A DNA stretch of 40,206 bases from Alphaproteobacteria bacterium (GTDB lineage: Bacteria; Pseudomonadota; Alphaproteobacteria; SHNJ01): positions 1 to 40,206 of the forward strand of contig SHNJ01000015.1 in the NCBI GenBank assembly GCA_004295055.1. The letters run 5' to 3'. Position 1 is the first letter of the stretch. Each line of letters starts with the position of its first letter. The position numbers and the translations under genes were made by a program. The notes under the pieces are model-generated. The model was not told the origin of the DNA, did not search any database, and saw only the letters and a list, made by a program, of their open reading frames with translations. This document shows positions 26,629 through 34,652 of this stretch, one piece after another.

Positions 26629-26736
26629 TTATATTAATACCCAAATATTCACGATCAGGCTAAGAACACAAATAACGACAGATTGGGCCCATACAGTAAT
26701 GGCTTCTACATCATCGTGATCGAATAAATTTTGCAT
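26629..26736 (-). CDS. 35-residue single-helix membrane peptide
   Basis: Short gene below the usual ORF cutoff. It encodes MQNLFDHDDVEAI, then a hydrophobic helix (TVWAQSVVICVLSLIVNIWVL), and stops at TAA. The start is supported by a very good ribosome binding site, AAGGGAGAG about five bases before the ATG. The acidic N-terminus suggests the N-terminus faces the cytoplasm only weakly; topology is uncertain. It lies 57 bp upstream of msrB on the same strand and could be cotranscribed with it. Function is unknown; similar small single-helix proteins often modulate a larger membrane protein. Coding status rests on the ribosome binding site plus the composition. Confidence 0.6.
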   Translation of the reverse strand: MQNLFDHDDVEAITVWAQSVVICVLSLIVNIWVLI

Positions 26737-26887
26737 ATTATCTCTCCCTTGAAATATGGTTATTGTTTATTGAATCAACCATGCAAATTCTTTGCCAAAA
26801 AGGAACGCGCTTAAACCGCAGAAAACATGTGTTTTAACCGATCGTTAAGCAGGCAAAAAAATCTTGCTGGCACAAAGCTGCCGAGTT

Positions 26888-26917
26888 GCATCGGCACCCG
26901 GAATAATCAGCCGATGC
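26888..26917 (+). promoter_or_regulatory. Perfect dyad in the apt leader
   Basis: GCATCGGC (26888-26895) and GCCGATGC (26910-26917) form an exact 8-bp inverted repeat with a 14-base loop, about 40 bases before apt. No T-tract follows, so it is not a standard terminator. It may be a leader-RNA hairpin or an operator. The rest of 26737-26956 shows nothing clear. Confidence 0.4.
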
Positions 26918-26956
26918 GCTCACCGCTACTTGGCGTGAAGCGACGATTATGGTTTG

Positions 26957-27475
26957 ATGCAAATCATGAATCTAATCGACTATATCGCCAAAGTTCCGAA
27001 TTTTCCCAAACCCGGCATTATGTTTTATGATATATCGCCCCTGCTGGCGAACGGTCCCGTATGGCAAATGACGATTAAAACATTGGCGGAGCATATCAAA
27101 CCCTATAATCCCGATTTAATTATTGGTATCGAATCCCGCGGGTTCTTATTGGCCGCGCCCCTCGCTTTTCATATGGGAATAGGGTTTGCGATGATCCGCA
27201 AATCCGGCAAACTGCCCGGCAAAACGTTAAAGTTCGATTATGGTTTGGAATATGGCCAAGCTACTTTGGAATTACAGCAAAATGTCATTAAACCGGGCGA
27301 GAAGATTGTCGTGGTGGATGACGTGCTCGCCACCGGCGGCACGATCAACGCAGCCATCCAATTGTTGGAACAGGCCGGCGCCAAGGTAACTTGCACCGCG
27401 TTTTTAATTGAACTCTTGGCCTTAAAAGGCGCGGAAAAAATCCGCGCCGATAAAAAGTCGCTGATTCAAATTTAA
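26957..27475 (+). CDS. apt: Adenine phosphoribosyltransferase
   Basis: Salvages adenine to AMP using PRPP. The N-terminus (LIDYIAKVPNFPKPGIMFYDISPLL) is diagnostic for Apt. GIESRGFLLAAPLAF and the PRPP-binding VVVDDVLATGGTINAAI complete the site. It is a type I phosphoribosyltransferase of normal size, about 170 residues. Two starts are close together, ATG 26957 and ATG 26966; neither has a strong ribosome binding site, and the second matches the usual family start better. The gene stands alone, with gapR convergent downstream. Confidence 0.96.
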   Translation: MQIMNLIDYIAKVPNFPKPGIMFYDISPLLANGPVWQMTIKTLAEHIKPYNPDLIIGIESRGFLLAAPLAFHMGIGFAMIRKSGKLPGKTLKFDYGLEYGQATLELQQNVIKPGEKIVVVDDVLATGGTINAAIQLLEQAGAKVTCTAFLIELLALKGAEKIRADKKSLIQI

Positions 27476-27492
27476 ATTAATTCATGCCCCAC

Positions 27493-27813
27493 TTAATTCA
27501 TTCCAAGCGCGTGCAAGTACAATTCCAGCAATTCTTCTTGCTCTGCCCGCTGTTCCGGCTCCAGCTTGCGGATTTTTAAAAGACTGCGCATTGTTTTGGG
27601 ATCAAACCCATTGCCCTTGGCCTCGGCATAAACTTCGCGAATATCCGCGGCAATGCTGGATTTCGATTCTTCCAGTTTTTCGATCCGTTCAATATATTGT
27701 TTCAAAATTCCCGGGGTAACGCCGCCAGCGGTGCCTGGACGCGGCTTTTTATTGGAATTGGCCGGGGTGTCGGTTTCATCTTCATCGTCAATTTTGTAAT
27801 TCTGGTTCGCCAT
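27493..27813 (-). CDS. gapR: GapR/DUF2312 nucleoid-associated protein
   Basis: Small DNA-binding protein of the alphaproteobacterial GapR family; Caulobacter GapR is known to coat overtwisted DNA ahead of replication and transcription. The conserved domain occupies residues 35-106: GILKQYIERIEKLEESKSSIAADIREVYAEAKGNGFDPKTMRSLL, ending ELLELYLHALG. The coiled-coil dimerisation helix and the EVYAEAKGNGFD signature are clear. A disordered, charged N-terminus of about 34 residues precedes it, longer than in Caulobacter. The Met at 27813 has GAGG nine bases upstream and is preferred to the longer frame from 27861. It is divergent from pyk. Confidence 0.93.
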   Translation of the reverse strand: MANQNYKIDDEDETDTPANSNKKPRPGTAGGVTPGILKQYIERIEKLEESKSSIAADIREVYAEAKGNGFDPKTMRSLLKIRKLEPEQRAEQEELLELYLHALGMN

Positions 27814-27914
27814 TATGTGCTGCCTCTTGCTTAACTTTGGGTTTGTCTTTAAGATGCGCAAAATAGCAAAAATACCAAGGAAATCCTTCTTTTAATTATC
27901 CCCAAGATATCTAT

Positions 27915-29330
27915 ATGCGCCGCTTACGAAATACCAAAATTGTCGCCACGCTTGGCCCCGCCAGTTCCACCCAAGAACAGATTATCGACCTGATTAAATC
28001 CGGCGCCGATGTTTTCCGCCTGAATTTCAGCCATGGCAGCCACGAAGATCATAAAAAGCGGTTTGACAATATCCGTGCCGCGGAAAAGAAATTGGGCCGC
28101 ATCGTTTCTATCCTGGCCGATTTACAAGGCCCAAAATTGCGCGTTGGCGTATTCAAGGATGGTCCGGTGATGTTAAAATCCGGCGCGAAATTCCGCCTCG
28201 ATCTCGACAAAAAACCGGGCGACGAGAAACGCGCCAACATGCCGCATCCGGAAATTTTTGCGGCCTTGGAAAAAGATACGGATTTATTGTTGGATGACGG
28301 CAAGATTCGCCTGCGGGTAAAGAAATTCGGCAAAGATTTTGCCGATTGCGAAGTTATTACCGGCGGCAAATTATCCGAACGCAAAGGCGTGAATGTTCCA
28401 GGCGTCGTTCTTCCTATTTCCGCGCTGACCGAAAAAGACCGCAAAGATATGCGCTTTGCCCTGGATTTAGGCGTTGATTATGTCGCGTTGTCGTTTGTGC
28501 AACGTCCGCAAGACGTGGCCGAAGCGCGCAAATTGATTGCAGGCCGCGCGGCAGTGCTAATCAAAGTGGAAAAACCGCAGGCGGTCGATTGTTTGGATCA
28601 ATTAATTGAATTGACCGATGCCGTCATGGTGGCACGCGGCGATTTGGGCGTTGAAATGCCTACCGAAGACGTGCCCGGCATTCAAAAACGCATCGTGCGC
28701 GGTTGCCGGAAATTGGGCAAGCCAGTAATCGTCGCAACGCAAATGCTGGAATCGATGATTACATCGCCGACGCCAACCCGCGCCGAAGCATCGGATGTCG
28801 CGACCGCCGTGTTCGATGGCGCTGATGCAGTGATGTTGTCGGCGGAAACCGCCAGCGGCCAATATCCGCTGGAAGCCGTGTCGATCATGAATCGCATTAT
28901 CGAAAAAGTGGAAAAAGATCCGTTATACCGTCAAATTATGGATGCCGAGCATCCTGCAACCGAAAATACCGAATCGGATGCGATGACTACCGCCGCATCC
29001 ATTGTTGCCGAAAAAATAAACGCCAATGCGATCGTCACATTTACTACATCCGGGTCCACCACCTGGCGCGCTGCGCGTCAACGCCCGATGGTGCCGGTGA
29101 TCGGCTTAACCACCAGTATTCTGACCGCGCGGCGCCTGGCGTTGGGTTGGGGCATTCATCCGATCGCCGCATCTGACGTCAATGATTTTGAACATATGGT
29201 AGAAATTGCGACAAAACACGCGGCAAAAGCCGGATTTGCGAAAAAGAACGACCGGATTGTGATTACCGCTGGCGTGCCATTCGGCACCCTCGGCGCGACC
29301 AATATCCTGCGTATTGCGCGCATTGCTTAA
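27915..29330 (+). CDS. pyk: Pyruvate kinase
   Basis: Final ATP-yielding step of glycolysis: phosphoenolpyruvate plus ADP to pyruvate plus ATP. Evidence is the N-terminal TKIVATLGPASST, NFSHGSHEDH, the active-site segment VLIKVEKPQAVD (catalytic Lys region), VMVARGDLGVEMP (metal-binding Glu/Asp) and VATQMLESMITSPTPTRAEASDVA. The C-terminal allosteric domain is present, and the protein has the normal 471 residues. No recognisable ribosome binding site precedes the ATG. Transcription ends at the strong hairpin at 29337-29364. Coexistence with ppdK implies regulation of PEP-pyruvate flux. Confidence 0.98.
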   Translation: MRRLRNTKIVATLGPASSTQEQIIDLIKSGADVFRLNFSHGSHEDHKKRFDNIRAAEKKLGRIVSILADLQGPKLRVGVFKDGPVMLKSGAKFRLDLDKKPGDEKRANMPHPEIFAALEKDTDLLLDDGKIRLRVKKFGKDFADCEVITGGKLSERKGVNVPGVVLPISALTEKDRKDMRFALDLGVDYVALSFVQRPQDVAEARKLIAGRAAVLIKVEKPQAVDCLDQLIELTDAVMVARGDLGVEMPTEDVPGIQKRIVRGCRKLGKPVIVATQMLESMITSPTPTRAEASDVATAVFDGADAVMLSAETASGQYPLEAVSIMNRIIEKVEKDPLYRQIMDAEHPATENTESDAMTTAASIVAEKINANAIVTFTTSGSTTWRAARQRPMVPVIGLTTSILTARRLALGWGIHPIAASDVNDFEHMVEIATKHAAKAGFAKKNDRIVITAGVPFGTLGATNILRIARIA

Positions 29331-29336
29331 ACGCAA

Positions 29337-29364
29337 AAAAGCGGCAGAAATACCTGCCGCTTTT
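29337..29364. terminator. Bidirectional Rho-independent terminator between pyk and rpmJ
   Basis: AAAAGCGGCAG, a 6-base loop, and CTGCCGCTTTT form a perfect 11-bp inverted repeat with A- and T-tracts on both sides, seven bases after the pyk stop. It can end pyk from the left and rpmJ from the right. Confidence 0.92.
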
Positions 29365-29382
29365 AAATTTCTAGAACCAATA

Positions 29383-29508
29383 TTAAGCCTGACGCGCTTT
29401 GTAACGGCGTTTTTTCTTGTTAATCACGTATACTTTGCCGCGGCGACGCACGACCTGACAATTTTTGTCCCGGTTTTTAATGGTTTTTAATGAACGTACG
29501 ACTTTCAT
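29383..29508 (-). CDS. rpmJ: Ribosomal protein bL36
   Basis: Large-subunit protein L36, 41 residues: [17 protein letters not shown], then [24 protein letters not shown]. The spacing of basic residues and [10 protein letters not shown] are typical of the longer L36 paralogue found alone in proteobacteria; only one Cys of the zinc-binding set remains (the C-minus form). It stands by itself on the minus strand, with a near-consensus promoter and a small hairpin in its leader. The size puts it below usual ORF cutoffs. Confidence 0.96.
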   Translation of the reverse strand: MKVVRSLKTIKNRDKNCQVVRRRGKVYVINKKKRRYKARQA

Positions 29509-29521
29509 AATTTCCCTACCT

Positions 29522-29538
29522 GCCGAAATTTCTTCGGC
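29522..29538 (-). promoter_or_regulatory. Hairpin in the rpmJ leader
   Basis: GCCGAA / TTCGGC dyad with a 5-base loop, about 14 bases before the rpmJ ATG and inside its predicted 5' leader. It could be an autoregulatory hairpin; the only T-tract beside it (GTTTTAATTT) is on the plus strand. Confidence 0.4.
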
Positions 29539-29558
29539 GTTTTAATTTCAAGGGCTGG

Positions 29559-29587
29559 AAAATAACCGCCTGACCCGATTCTGTCAA
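29559..29587 (-). promoter_or_regulatory. Strong sigma70-type promoter of rpmJ
   Basis: On the minus strand TTGACA (29582-29587), a 17-bp spacer and TATTTT (29559-29564). The -35 is perfect consensus. Predicted transcription start is near 29552, giving a leader of about 45 bases. Confidence 0.75.
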
Positions 29588-29634
29588 CCGGAAATCGTTC
29601 GGATTTTAAGAGAAAATGCTTAAAAATCGGTATT

Positions 29635-30600
29635 TTAAGGGGTTTTTTTGCGTTCCATAGCCGGTTTACGCCGCGCATAGATACGATATAGCGCCACTTC
29701 GCCGCTTTGCAGGATCTCGATCCGTTTGGCCCACAAGGTCACTTCGCGCAACAACCAGGGCAAATAAGACGGATCTGGCAGGTCTTCGACAATTTTATCG
29801 AGATATTTTTTCCACCCCACGGTGATTTCCTTGATATATTTTTTGGAGATATTGTCTGCCGCGCGCACTTCCATATCATTGCGTTTCTTCAACATATCCA
29901 AGGTGCCATCCAGACTAAGCACATAAGGCGTGCGCGATTCCATATCCACCCATTCATTAAACCGGCCCGATGGCGCCCCGTCCTTTTCCCGCACGAAATC
30001 GGTTATCAGCAATTGGCCGCGGTCCTTCAAACTGTCGCAAACCTTGTTCAGAAAGGCCTCTTGATGTTCCACCTGAAATAAGAACTCGCGAATCAATACG
30101 CAGTCATACGCATCTTTGGGCAAAATGACTTTGTCGGGGTGATAATGCTTTAGCGGCATATTCAACGCGTCGGCGCGTTTTAAATAATCCTGGCCAGCCC
30201 GCAGTAAAGGTTCGTACGATTCATATCCATGCACGGTAAGATTGTATTTTTTGCCAATGGCCGTCATGGCTCCGCCCAGATTGGCATTCATGTCGGCAAA
30301 ACTCATTCCAGACTCCAACGGCGAAAAATGCTTGGCGAGGGATAATGTAAAATCCAATCCGCCAGGGCTGCAAAAACCATCGCCCCAAATCTCTTGCGCA
30401 ATGTCGATTCTGGTTCCCGCCCAAATAGGATCATCCGCCGATGCCAGAGGCGCTGCAATTTTTTTAGGTTTTGGCTCGGGCGCTGCCTCGACTGACGGTA
30501 TGGCCGGTTTTGCATCCTCTGCAACAGGCGCGACCGCCTTGTGATTTTTCTGCGGCCTATCCAATAACTGCGATAAAAGAGTTTTGATTTTGCCGAACAT
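29635..30600 (-). CDS. Class I methyltransferase-like protein, degenerate SAM motif
   Basis: A 321-residue protein. Residues 1-55 are a disordered Pro/Ala/Lys linker (PKKIAAPLA). The rest has a Rossmann methyltransferase layout: SGMSFADMNANLGGAMTAIGKKYNLTVHGYESYE corresponds to motif I, where the usual D-x-G-x-G-x-G reads DMNANLGG; DCVLIREFLFQVEHQEAFLNKV corresponds to motif IV; LKDRGQLLITDFV corresponds to the post-IV strand. The motif I glycines are partly lost, so SAM binding is uncertain. It lies 90 bp downstream of fabI on the same strand. Substrate unknown. A catalytically dead relative is possible. Confidence 0.7.
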   Translation of the reverse strand: MFGKIKTLLSQLLDRPQKNHKAVAPVAEDAKPAIPSVEAAPEPKPKKIAAPLASADDPIWAGTRIDIAQEIWGDGFCSPGGLDFTLSLAKHFSPLESGMSFADMNANLGGAMTAIGKKYNLTVHGYESYEPLLRAGQDYLKRADALNMPLKHYHPDKVILPKDAYDCVLIREFLFQVEHQEAFLNKVCDSLKDRGQLLITDFVREKDGAPSGRFNEWVDMESRTPYVLSLDGTLDMLKKRNDMEVRAADNISKKYIKEITVGWKKYLDKIVEDLPDPSYLPWLLREVTLWAKRIEILQSGEVALYRIYARRKPAMERKKTP

Positions 30601-30690
30601 GGCGAAAAAGCCTTAGAAGTATAGGGTATTTCCCAAGCCTAACCTATTTCTATGGATCAAGGCTGGATTTTACAATGTTTCTCCGAATAA

Positions 30691-31482
30691 TTAGCCCATA
30701 ATGTGGTAACCGGCATCCACCGGCAAAATCATTCCGGTAATGGCTTTGGATGCGTCGCCCACCAAAAATACCGCTAGGGCGCCAACGTCTTCCAAGTTAG
30801 AAAGCCGGTGCAGCGGCGATTTGGCAATCGCTTGTTGCTGCAACTGATCGAAATGCAGCAGGCCCCCAGCAGCCCGTGTAGGCATCGGCCCCGGTGAAAT
30901 GGCATTGACGCGAATATTATTGGGGCCAAGTTCACTGGCCAATTCCCGCACACTGGCTTCTAAAGCGGCCTTTACCGGGCCCATCATATTATAATTTTCA
31001 ATTACTTTTTCCGCGCCGTAATAGGACATGGTAATCATGGATCCGCCTTTGGACATTAACGGCAGCGAGGCGCGCGCGAGGCGAATAAAAGAATGGCAGG
31101 AAATATCCATTGCCTGCAAAAATCCATCCCTGCTGCAATCGACCACCCGGCCATATAAATCGTCATGCGGCGCATAGGCAATGCAATGAATCAAGAAATC
31201 CAAACTGCCCATCTGCCGGGTTATTTGGTCAAATAAAGATTTTACTTGATCATCGTCGGTCAATTCACACTCTGTCAGTATTTTTAGATTCTTTGTTTGG
31301 ACAGAATCCAGTTGCTTTACAGCCGATTCCACATAAGGCCTGGATTTTGGACCTTGATAAGTTACGGCGAGGTTGGCGCCGGCCTCTAAACATTTGCGCA
31401 TGCATCCAAAAGCGATGGAGTGATCGTTGGCAAGACCCAAAATCAATCCATTTTTATTTTGCAATGTAAAACTATCGGCCAT
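30691..31482 (-). CDS. fabI: Enoyl-[acyl-carrier-protein] reductase (NADH)
   Basis: Last reduction step of each round of type II fatty-acid synthesis, and the target of triclosan and isoniazid-type inhibitors. It is a short-chain dehydrogenase fold with the FabI-specific N-terminus GLILGLANDHSIAFG and catalytic Tyr-x6-Lys in ENYNMMGPVKAA. SPGPMPTRAAGG and the C-terminal GMILPVDAGYHIMG are characteristic. The Met at 31482 is chosen because it gives the usual 10-12 residues before the first beta strand; the Met five codons upstream is possible. It follows the 320-residue unknown gene by 40 bp and may share its promoter. Confidence 0.96.
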   Translation of the reverse strand: MADSFTLQNKNGLILGLANDHSIAFGCMRKCLEAGANLAVTYQGPKSRPYVESAVKQLDSVQTKNLKILTECELTDDDQVKSLFDQITRQMGSLDFLIHCIAYAPHDDLYGRVVDCSRDGFLQAMDISCHSFIRLARASLPLMSKGGSMITMSYYGAEKVIENYNMMGPVKAALEASVRELASELGPNNIRVNAISPGPMPTRAAGGLLHFDQLQQQAIAKSPLHRLSNLEDVGALAVFLVGDASKAITGMILPVDAGYHIMG

Positions 31483-31522
31483 GGCCCGTGATACCATGGG
31501 CGCGGGAAAAACAACAGTATAT

Positions 31523-32485
31523 TTAAGCCATTAAGGTTGCGCGCGGTTTAACCGATTGATCTTCGCCTTCGAAGATAGTGATGGCGCGGCGCGGCGCGAT
31601 TTCGGCTTTCATAAACCGCAAGTCAAAATATCCATGGTCAATATGAATCGCAAAGGAAGACGATTCGTTCAATCCAGCGCGAATTTCATGAATATAGTAC
31701 TTTGCCAAGATAACAAACTCGCGGCTTTTATAGGCATTGCCCATCAATCGTTGCGGCACGATATTCAACCGTAAACGGTCATATTGAAACATCAATTTGC
31801 CGTCTTGAATCACCAAATAAATAATATCGCGATCTGGAACGCCGGATAAATGGTTGCGGAAACTTTTACCGTCGAACTGCGCTTCGATTTTGGCAACCGA
31901 CCAGCCGACCGTTTTTAGAATTTCTTTTAAATTGGCATTTTCCCGCGCATCACGCATGATTTTGGTCATGACCAGGGCCTGACGCATCAATGGTTCCACC
32001 GGCGCAGAAACGCCCAGCGCGCGTTGCGCCGCATCGTAGTCGGCAATTACGGATTTCATTTTTAAAATAATATCGGTACGGTCGCTGCTATATCCGCGCT
32101 TGGATTGTCCGGCATCGACATGCTGGTTCGATGCTTTGTCCAGTAAATCTTCGATATTATGGATGAATACTTGATGATTGGATTTTACCAATAAATCCTG
32201 CGCACGGGCGGATAATTTCTTTTGCGCGCTCAAGCGTTTTTTAACGTTCAACAAAGCTTCGTGGGACAGGAAAAATGGAACATCACGGAAATTGACGCTG
32301 CGCACCAAAGCGATTGCATCGATTAAATTATTTTTTGCGCGTTCATAAGCCAGGGATGAAACATCTAGTTTTCTTCCCTCCCCGCCGCCAGCCTGCAACA
32401 ATTGACGGGCCATAAACAGCACCAGTCCGGCATAATCACCGATAGAATAAACAGCTTCCGATTTGTTGGTAATCAGGTTTCCCAT
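31523..32485 (-). CDS. Unknown protein, 320 aa
   Basis: Not recognised. The Met at 32485 is preferred: AAGGA lies six bases upstream, whereas it touches the alternative ATG at 32491. The N-terminal half is helical and charged (RAKNNLIDAIALVRSVN, ALLNVKKRLSAQKKLSARAQDLL). The second half is more beta-rich (SGVPDRDIIYLVIQDGKLMFQYDRLRLNIV, SFAIHIDHGYFDLRFMKAEI). No signal peptide or membrane helix is apparent. A good promoter sits upstream at 32542-32570. It may be cotranscribed with fabI, and its divergent neighbour is also unknown. Confidence 0.7.
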   Translation of the reverse strand: MGNLITNKSEAVYSIGDYAGLVLFMARQLLQAGGGEGRKLDVSSLAYERAKNNLIDAIALVRSVNFRDVPFFLSHEALLNVKKRLSAQKKLSARAQDLLVKSNHQVFIHNIEDLLDKASNQHVDAGQSKRGYSSDRTDIILKMKSVIADYDAAQRALGVSAPVEPLMRQALVMTKIMRDARENANLKEILKTVGWSVAKIEAQFDGKSFRNHLSGVPDRDIIYLVIQDGKLMFQYDRLRLNIVPQRLMGNAYKSREFVILAKYYIHEIRAGLNESSSFAIHIDHGYFDLRFMKAEIAPRRAITIFEGEDQSVKPRATLMA

Positions 32486-32541
32486 AGCCATTCCTTAGTT
32501 TTTATAATTATTAACTATTATAACGTTACTGTTATTAGTAG

Positions 32542-32570
32542 ATTGTAACACATTCTTTAATAGGATACAA
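32542..32570 (-). promoter_or_regulatory. Candidate promoter for the 320-aa gene
   Basis: Minus strand: TTGTAT (32565-32570), a 17-bp spacer and TACAAT (32542-32547), predicting a leader of about 50 bases. The whole spacer 32492-32639 is AT-rich and serves two divergent genes. Confidence 0.6.
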
Positions 32571-32639
32571 TACCCACCCTATATCGTTAAAATGGGTTAT
32601 AGAAAAATACTAAAAACTATGATATGATAATATTATTAC

Positions 32640-33575
32640 ATGGCAGTTGAACTGACCAAAAACCGCCCATTTGGGGTGGTAGAGCGACCTAAGGCCGCAG
32701 GCCTAATGACCTGGGCACGCAGCTTTTTTGCACCTAGGGGCGAATCTGAAACCTTACAGCCCGATTTTACACCCGCATCTCAGAGCATTCTTTTAAACCC
32801 TAAAACGACGCCGCGCACCGACCGGGATTGGGAAATGCTGCAAACCTTAGACCCGGATCATCCTTTGCGCCGTAAAATTGAAGGCAAAGTAGCCGTCAAA
32901 CAAGCGGCCATGGAGCAATTGTCCAAAGGACATGAAATATCCACCCGCGAAGCGTTCGATGCTTTATGGCGGCAGATGAATAACCATCAAAGTGGCAATT
33001 TATTGCGCCAGGATTTGCATGCCGCTTTGTCCATACAAATGGTTGCACCGATGTCGGCCCAGAATACGGGCAATCAAGCCAATCGCCATGGCCTTGCCGC
33101 AAAGCCGCCGTCCCGGCCACAAAAAGCCCATGGTGCGCGCGAAGCGATTTCTCATCAATCGAGCGAACGCAATCCGGCAGCATCGAAACGCCAGCATCAA
33201 AAATTGAAACAAACTGCCGAACGGGTCGCCGATATCCGGCGCGGACTTGAAACCGCCGACGCTTCGGAATTAGCCCACCGTGTCAACGAAGCGCGCGAGG
33301 TTGGTGCCGCATATGATTTAAAAGATCCAGCCGCCATTCGCCAGGCAGAACGCATGGGTCTACAAGTAGAACAGCAAGTTTCTACCGAGGCTAGATCCCG
33401 TCTGGGCGGCAGAGCAAGCCAGACCAACGACATAGAAAGAGATTTGCGCGGCGTGCAGGCAAAAGAGGATGCGGAAAAAGCCAGATTGAATGAAGCGGCG
33501 ATGGCTTTGACGCCTGTTGGTCTGGTGCGTGGCTTGGCGCATGCCATGGCTGGAAAATCCGCAGGCGGCCGTTAG
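32640..33575 (+). CDS. Unknown charged, probably disordered/helical protein, 311 aa
   Basis: Not recognised. It is rich in Ala, Arg, Gln and Glu, with low-complexity linker sequence in the centre (AAKPPSRPQKAHGAREAISH) and a helical, coiled-coil-prone C-terminal half (QKLKQTAERVADIRRGLETA, then ARSRLGG, then DIERDLRGVQAKEDAEKARL). No ribosome binding site precedes the ATG; instead the AT-rich TATGATATGATAAT ends about nine bases before it, so the message may be leaderless. No membrane segment or signal is seen. The codon pattern resembles its neighbours. Function cannot be proposed. Confidence 0.65.
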   Translation: MAVELTKNRPFGVVERPKAAGLMTWARSFFAPRGESETLQPDFTPASQSILLNPKTTPRTDRDWEMLQTLDPDHPLRRKIEGKVAVKQAAMEQLSKGHEISTREAFDALWRQMNNHQSGNLLRQDLHAALSIQMVAPMSAQNTGNQANRHGLAAKPPSRPQKAHGAREAISHQSSERNPAASKRQHQKLKQTAERVADIRRGLETADASELAHRVNEAREVGAAYDLKDPAAIRQAERMGLQVEQQVSTEARSRLGGRASQTNDIERDLRGVQAKEDAEKARLNEAAMALTPVGLVRGLAHAMAGKSAGGR

Positions 33576-33616
33576 TTTCCATATAAAAAAAATTAATCTT
33601 CCGATATGCTGGGCAC

Positions 33617-34051
33617 ATGAGCCGATTTATTCAAATTCTCGATGGCGATTATGGCGCGCAAACGGCGGAATTCACGCTGATTGGATTGCAGCAAAAACCA
33701 GCCATCGCATTGCATATTCCTAAAACTTATCGCAATTGGCTGCGCCGGATCAAAACCCGCATGGTCAAAGTGGTTTGGCCGATTGAGGAAAAAATAGCCC
33801 GGGTTGAAAAGATTGACGAAGGCAATTGGCAGCCAGGATCTAAAGAATGGAATTTCTCGGTCATTGAACAAGAATCGCTGTCCGAATCGTTCGGCAAATT
33901 CACCGATAAATTTTCGGCGCCTGCCGATACTGGTCCGATGCGCAACGTAAAAAAAATTCATTTCCGTTTATGGTTCAAAGACGGCACGCAATTAACTGCC
34001 ATCGCCGATGCGCGCGTGTTTCAGAACCTGCATGCAGTGACGGAATCTTGA
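33617..34051 (+). CDS. Hypothetical protein, 144 aa
   Basis: Unrecognised. It looks like a small soluble mixed alpha/beta protein: MSRFIQILDGDYGAQTAEFTLIGL at the start, a central charged helix region (NWLRRIKTRMVKVVWPIEEKIARVEK) and a beta-rich end (VKKIHFRLWFKDGTQLTAIADARVFQNL). The last segment resembles a short antiparallel sheet unit. GGG five bases before the ATG is a weak ribosome binding site. The gene follows the 311-residue protein by 41 bp on the same strand and may share its transcript. Coding potential is supported by composition and length only. Confidence 0.65.
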   Translation: MSRFIQILDGDYGAQTAEFTLIGLQQKPAIALHIPKTYRNWLRRIKTRMVKVVWPIEEKIARVEKIDEGNWQPGSKEWNFSVIEQESLSESFGKFTDKFSAPADTGPMRNVKKIHFRLWFKDGTQLTAIADARVFQNLHAVTES

Positions 34052-34133
34052 CCGGAATCAAAGGCTTATATCGTCTCCCTAGACAAGAATTGACCAATAC
34101 AATAATTTAGCCCTGAATAAACAAAGGCATTTT

Positions 34134-34565
34134 ATGTTAGCCCGTTGTGTCGATTTTCTGGATTTTTTAATCTTTGCAGTCGAGGATCTTTTTTCAAAGC
34201 GTCGCAAACCTCGAGTAATTGCGACGCATTATGATGATGGGCATTTTTATAAATTCGAAGCTTTGGATCATGCGGGCGAAGAATGCGTGGGAACAGTATG
34301 TGCGCCAAATATGCGCATGGCGGTGCGGCGTGTTTGTGGTTATGAATATGCTCTTTTGCCTACAAAAGTTACGCTGGAAAAACCTCTTCCTCCAACACGC
34401 ATAATAACTCATGAAAGAAATGGCGATCGGTATGGTTTCAAAGCATTTGATAAAAACGGTTATGAGAAATTTGGAACCATACGCGCTTCCTCCCCCATAG
34501 AGGCGGCTACTCTTTTGCGTCGTCGTTACAGAGTTTTTCCTGCTGCAATAACACGCGCACGATAA
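34134..34565 (+). CDS. Protein with two GspF/PilC N-terminal-like repeats, 143 aa
   Basis: Not a known named protein, but its two halves are repeats: residues 27-80 (YKFEALDHAGEECVGTVCA...AVRRVCGYEYALLPTKVT) and 88-140 (YGFKAFDKNGYEKFGTIRA...AATLLRRRYRVFPAAIT). The pattern Y-x-F-x-A-x-D-x-x-G, G-T, A, then a helix ending LLRR and a final hydrophobic-P strand, matches the short N-terminal domain that precedes the membrane domain in type II secretion GspF and pilus PilC proteins. Here two copies stand alone without the membrane domain. The N-terminus has a short hydrophobic segment (DFLDFLIFAVEDLF). AAAGG six bases before the ATG supports the start. No secretion genes are nearby. Confidence 0.7.
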   Translation: MLARCVDFLDFLIFAVEDLFSKRRKPRVIATHYDDGHFYKFEALDHAGEECVGTVCAPNMRMAVRRVCGYEYALLPTKVTLEKPLPPTRIITHERNGDRYGFKAFDKNGYEKFGTIRASSPIEAATLLRRRYRVFPAAITRAR

Positions 34566-34578
34566 ATAGGTTTAAAAA

Positions 34579-34652
34579 GGATAGCCTGCCGAGCCGTAGC
34601 CGACGACCGCACCGGCCCGCCTATGTTCCTTCGGAACTTCGGCGCGGCATCC
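34579..34652. repeat. Palindromic element with CTTCG hairpin core
   Basis: 74-bp GC-rich element bounded by GGATAGCC and GGCATCC-type ends. Its core GTTCCTTCGGAAC (34625-34637) is a 5-bp stem with a TTC loop, the same geometry as the inner hairpins of the two tRNA-flanking elements (GCTCCTTCGGAGC, GCTTCTTCGAAGC). It is non-coding and begins 14 bp after the preceding gene's stop. Confidence 0.6.

Noticed and set aside
26827-27030. Plus-strand ORF upstream of apt
   Set aside because: Overlaps the start of apt in another frame and contains the leader dyad; no ribosome binding site.
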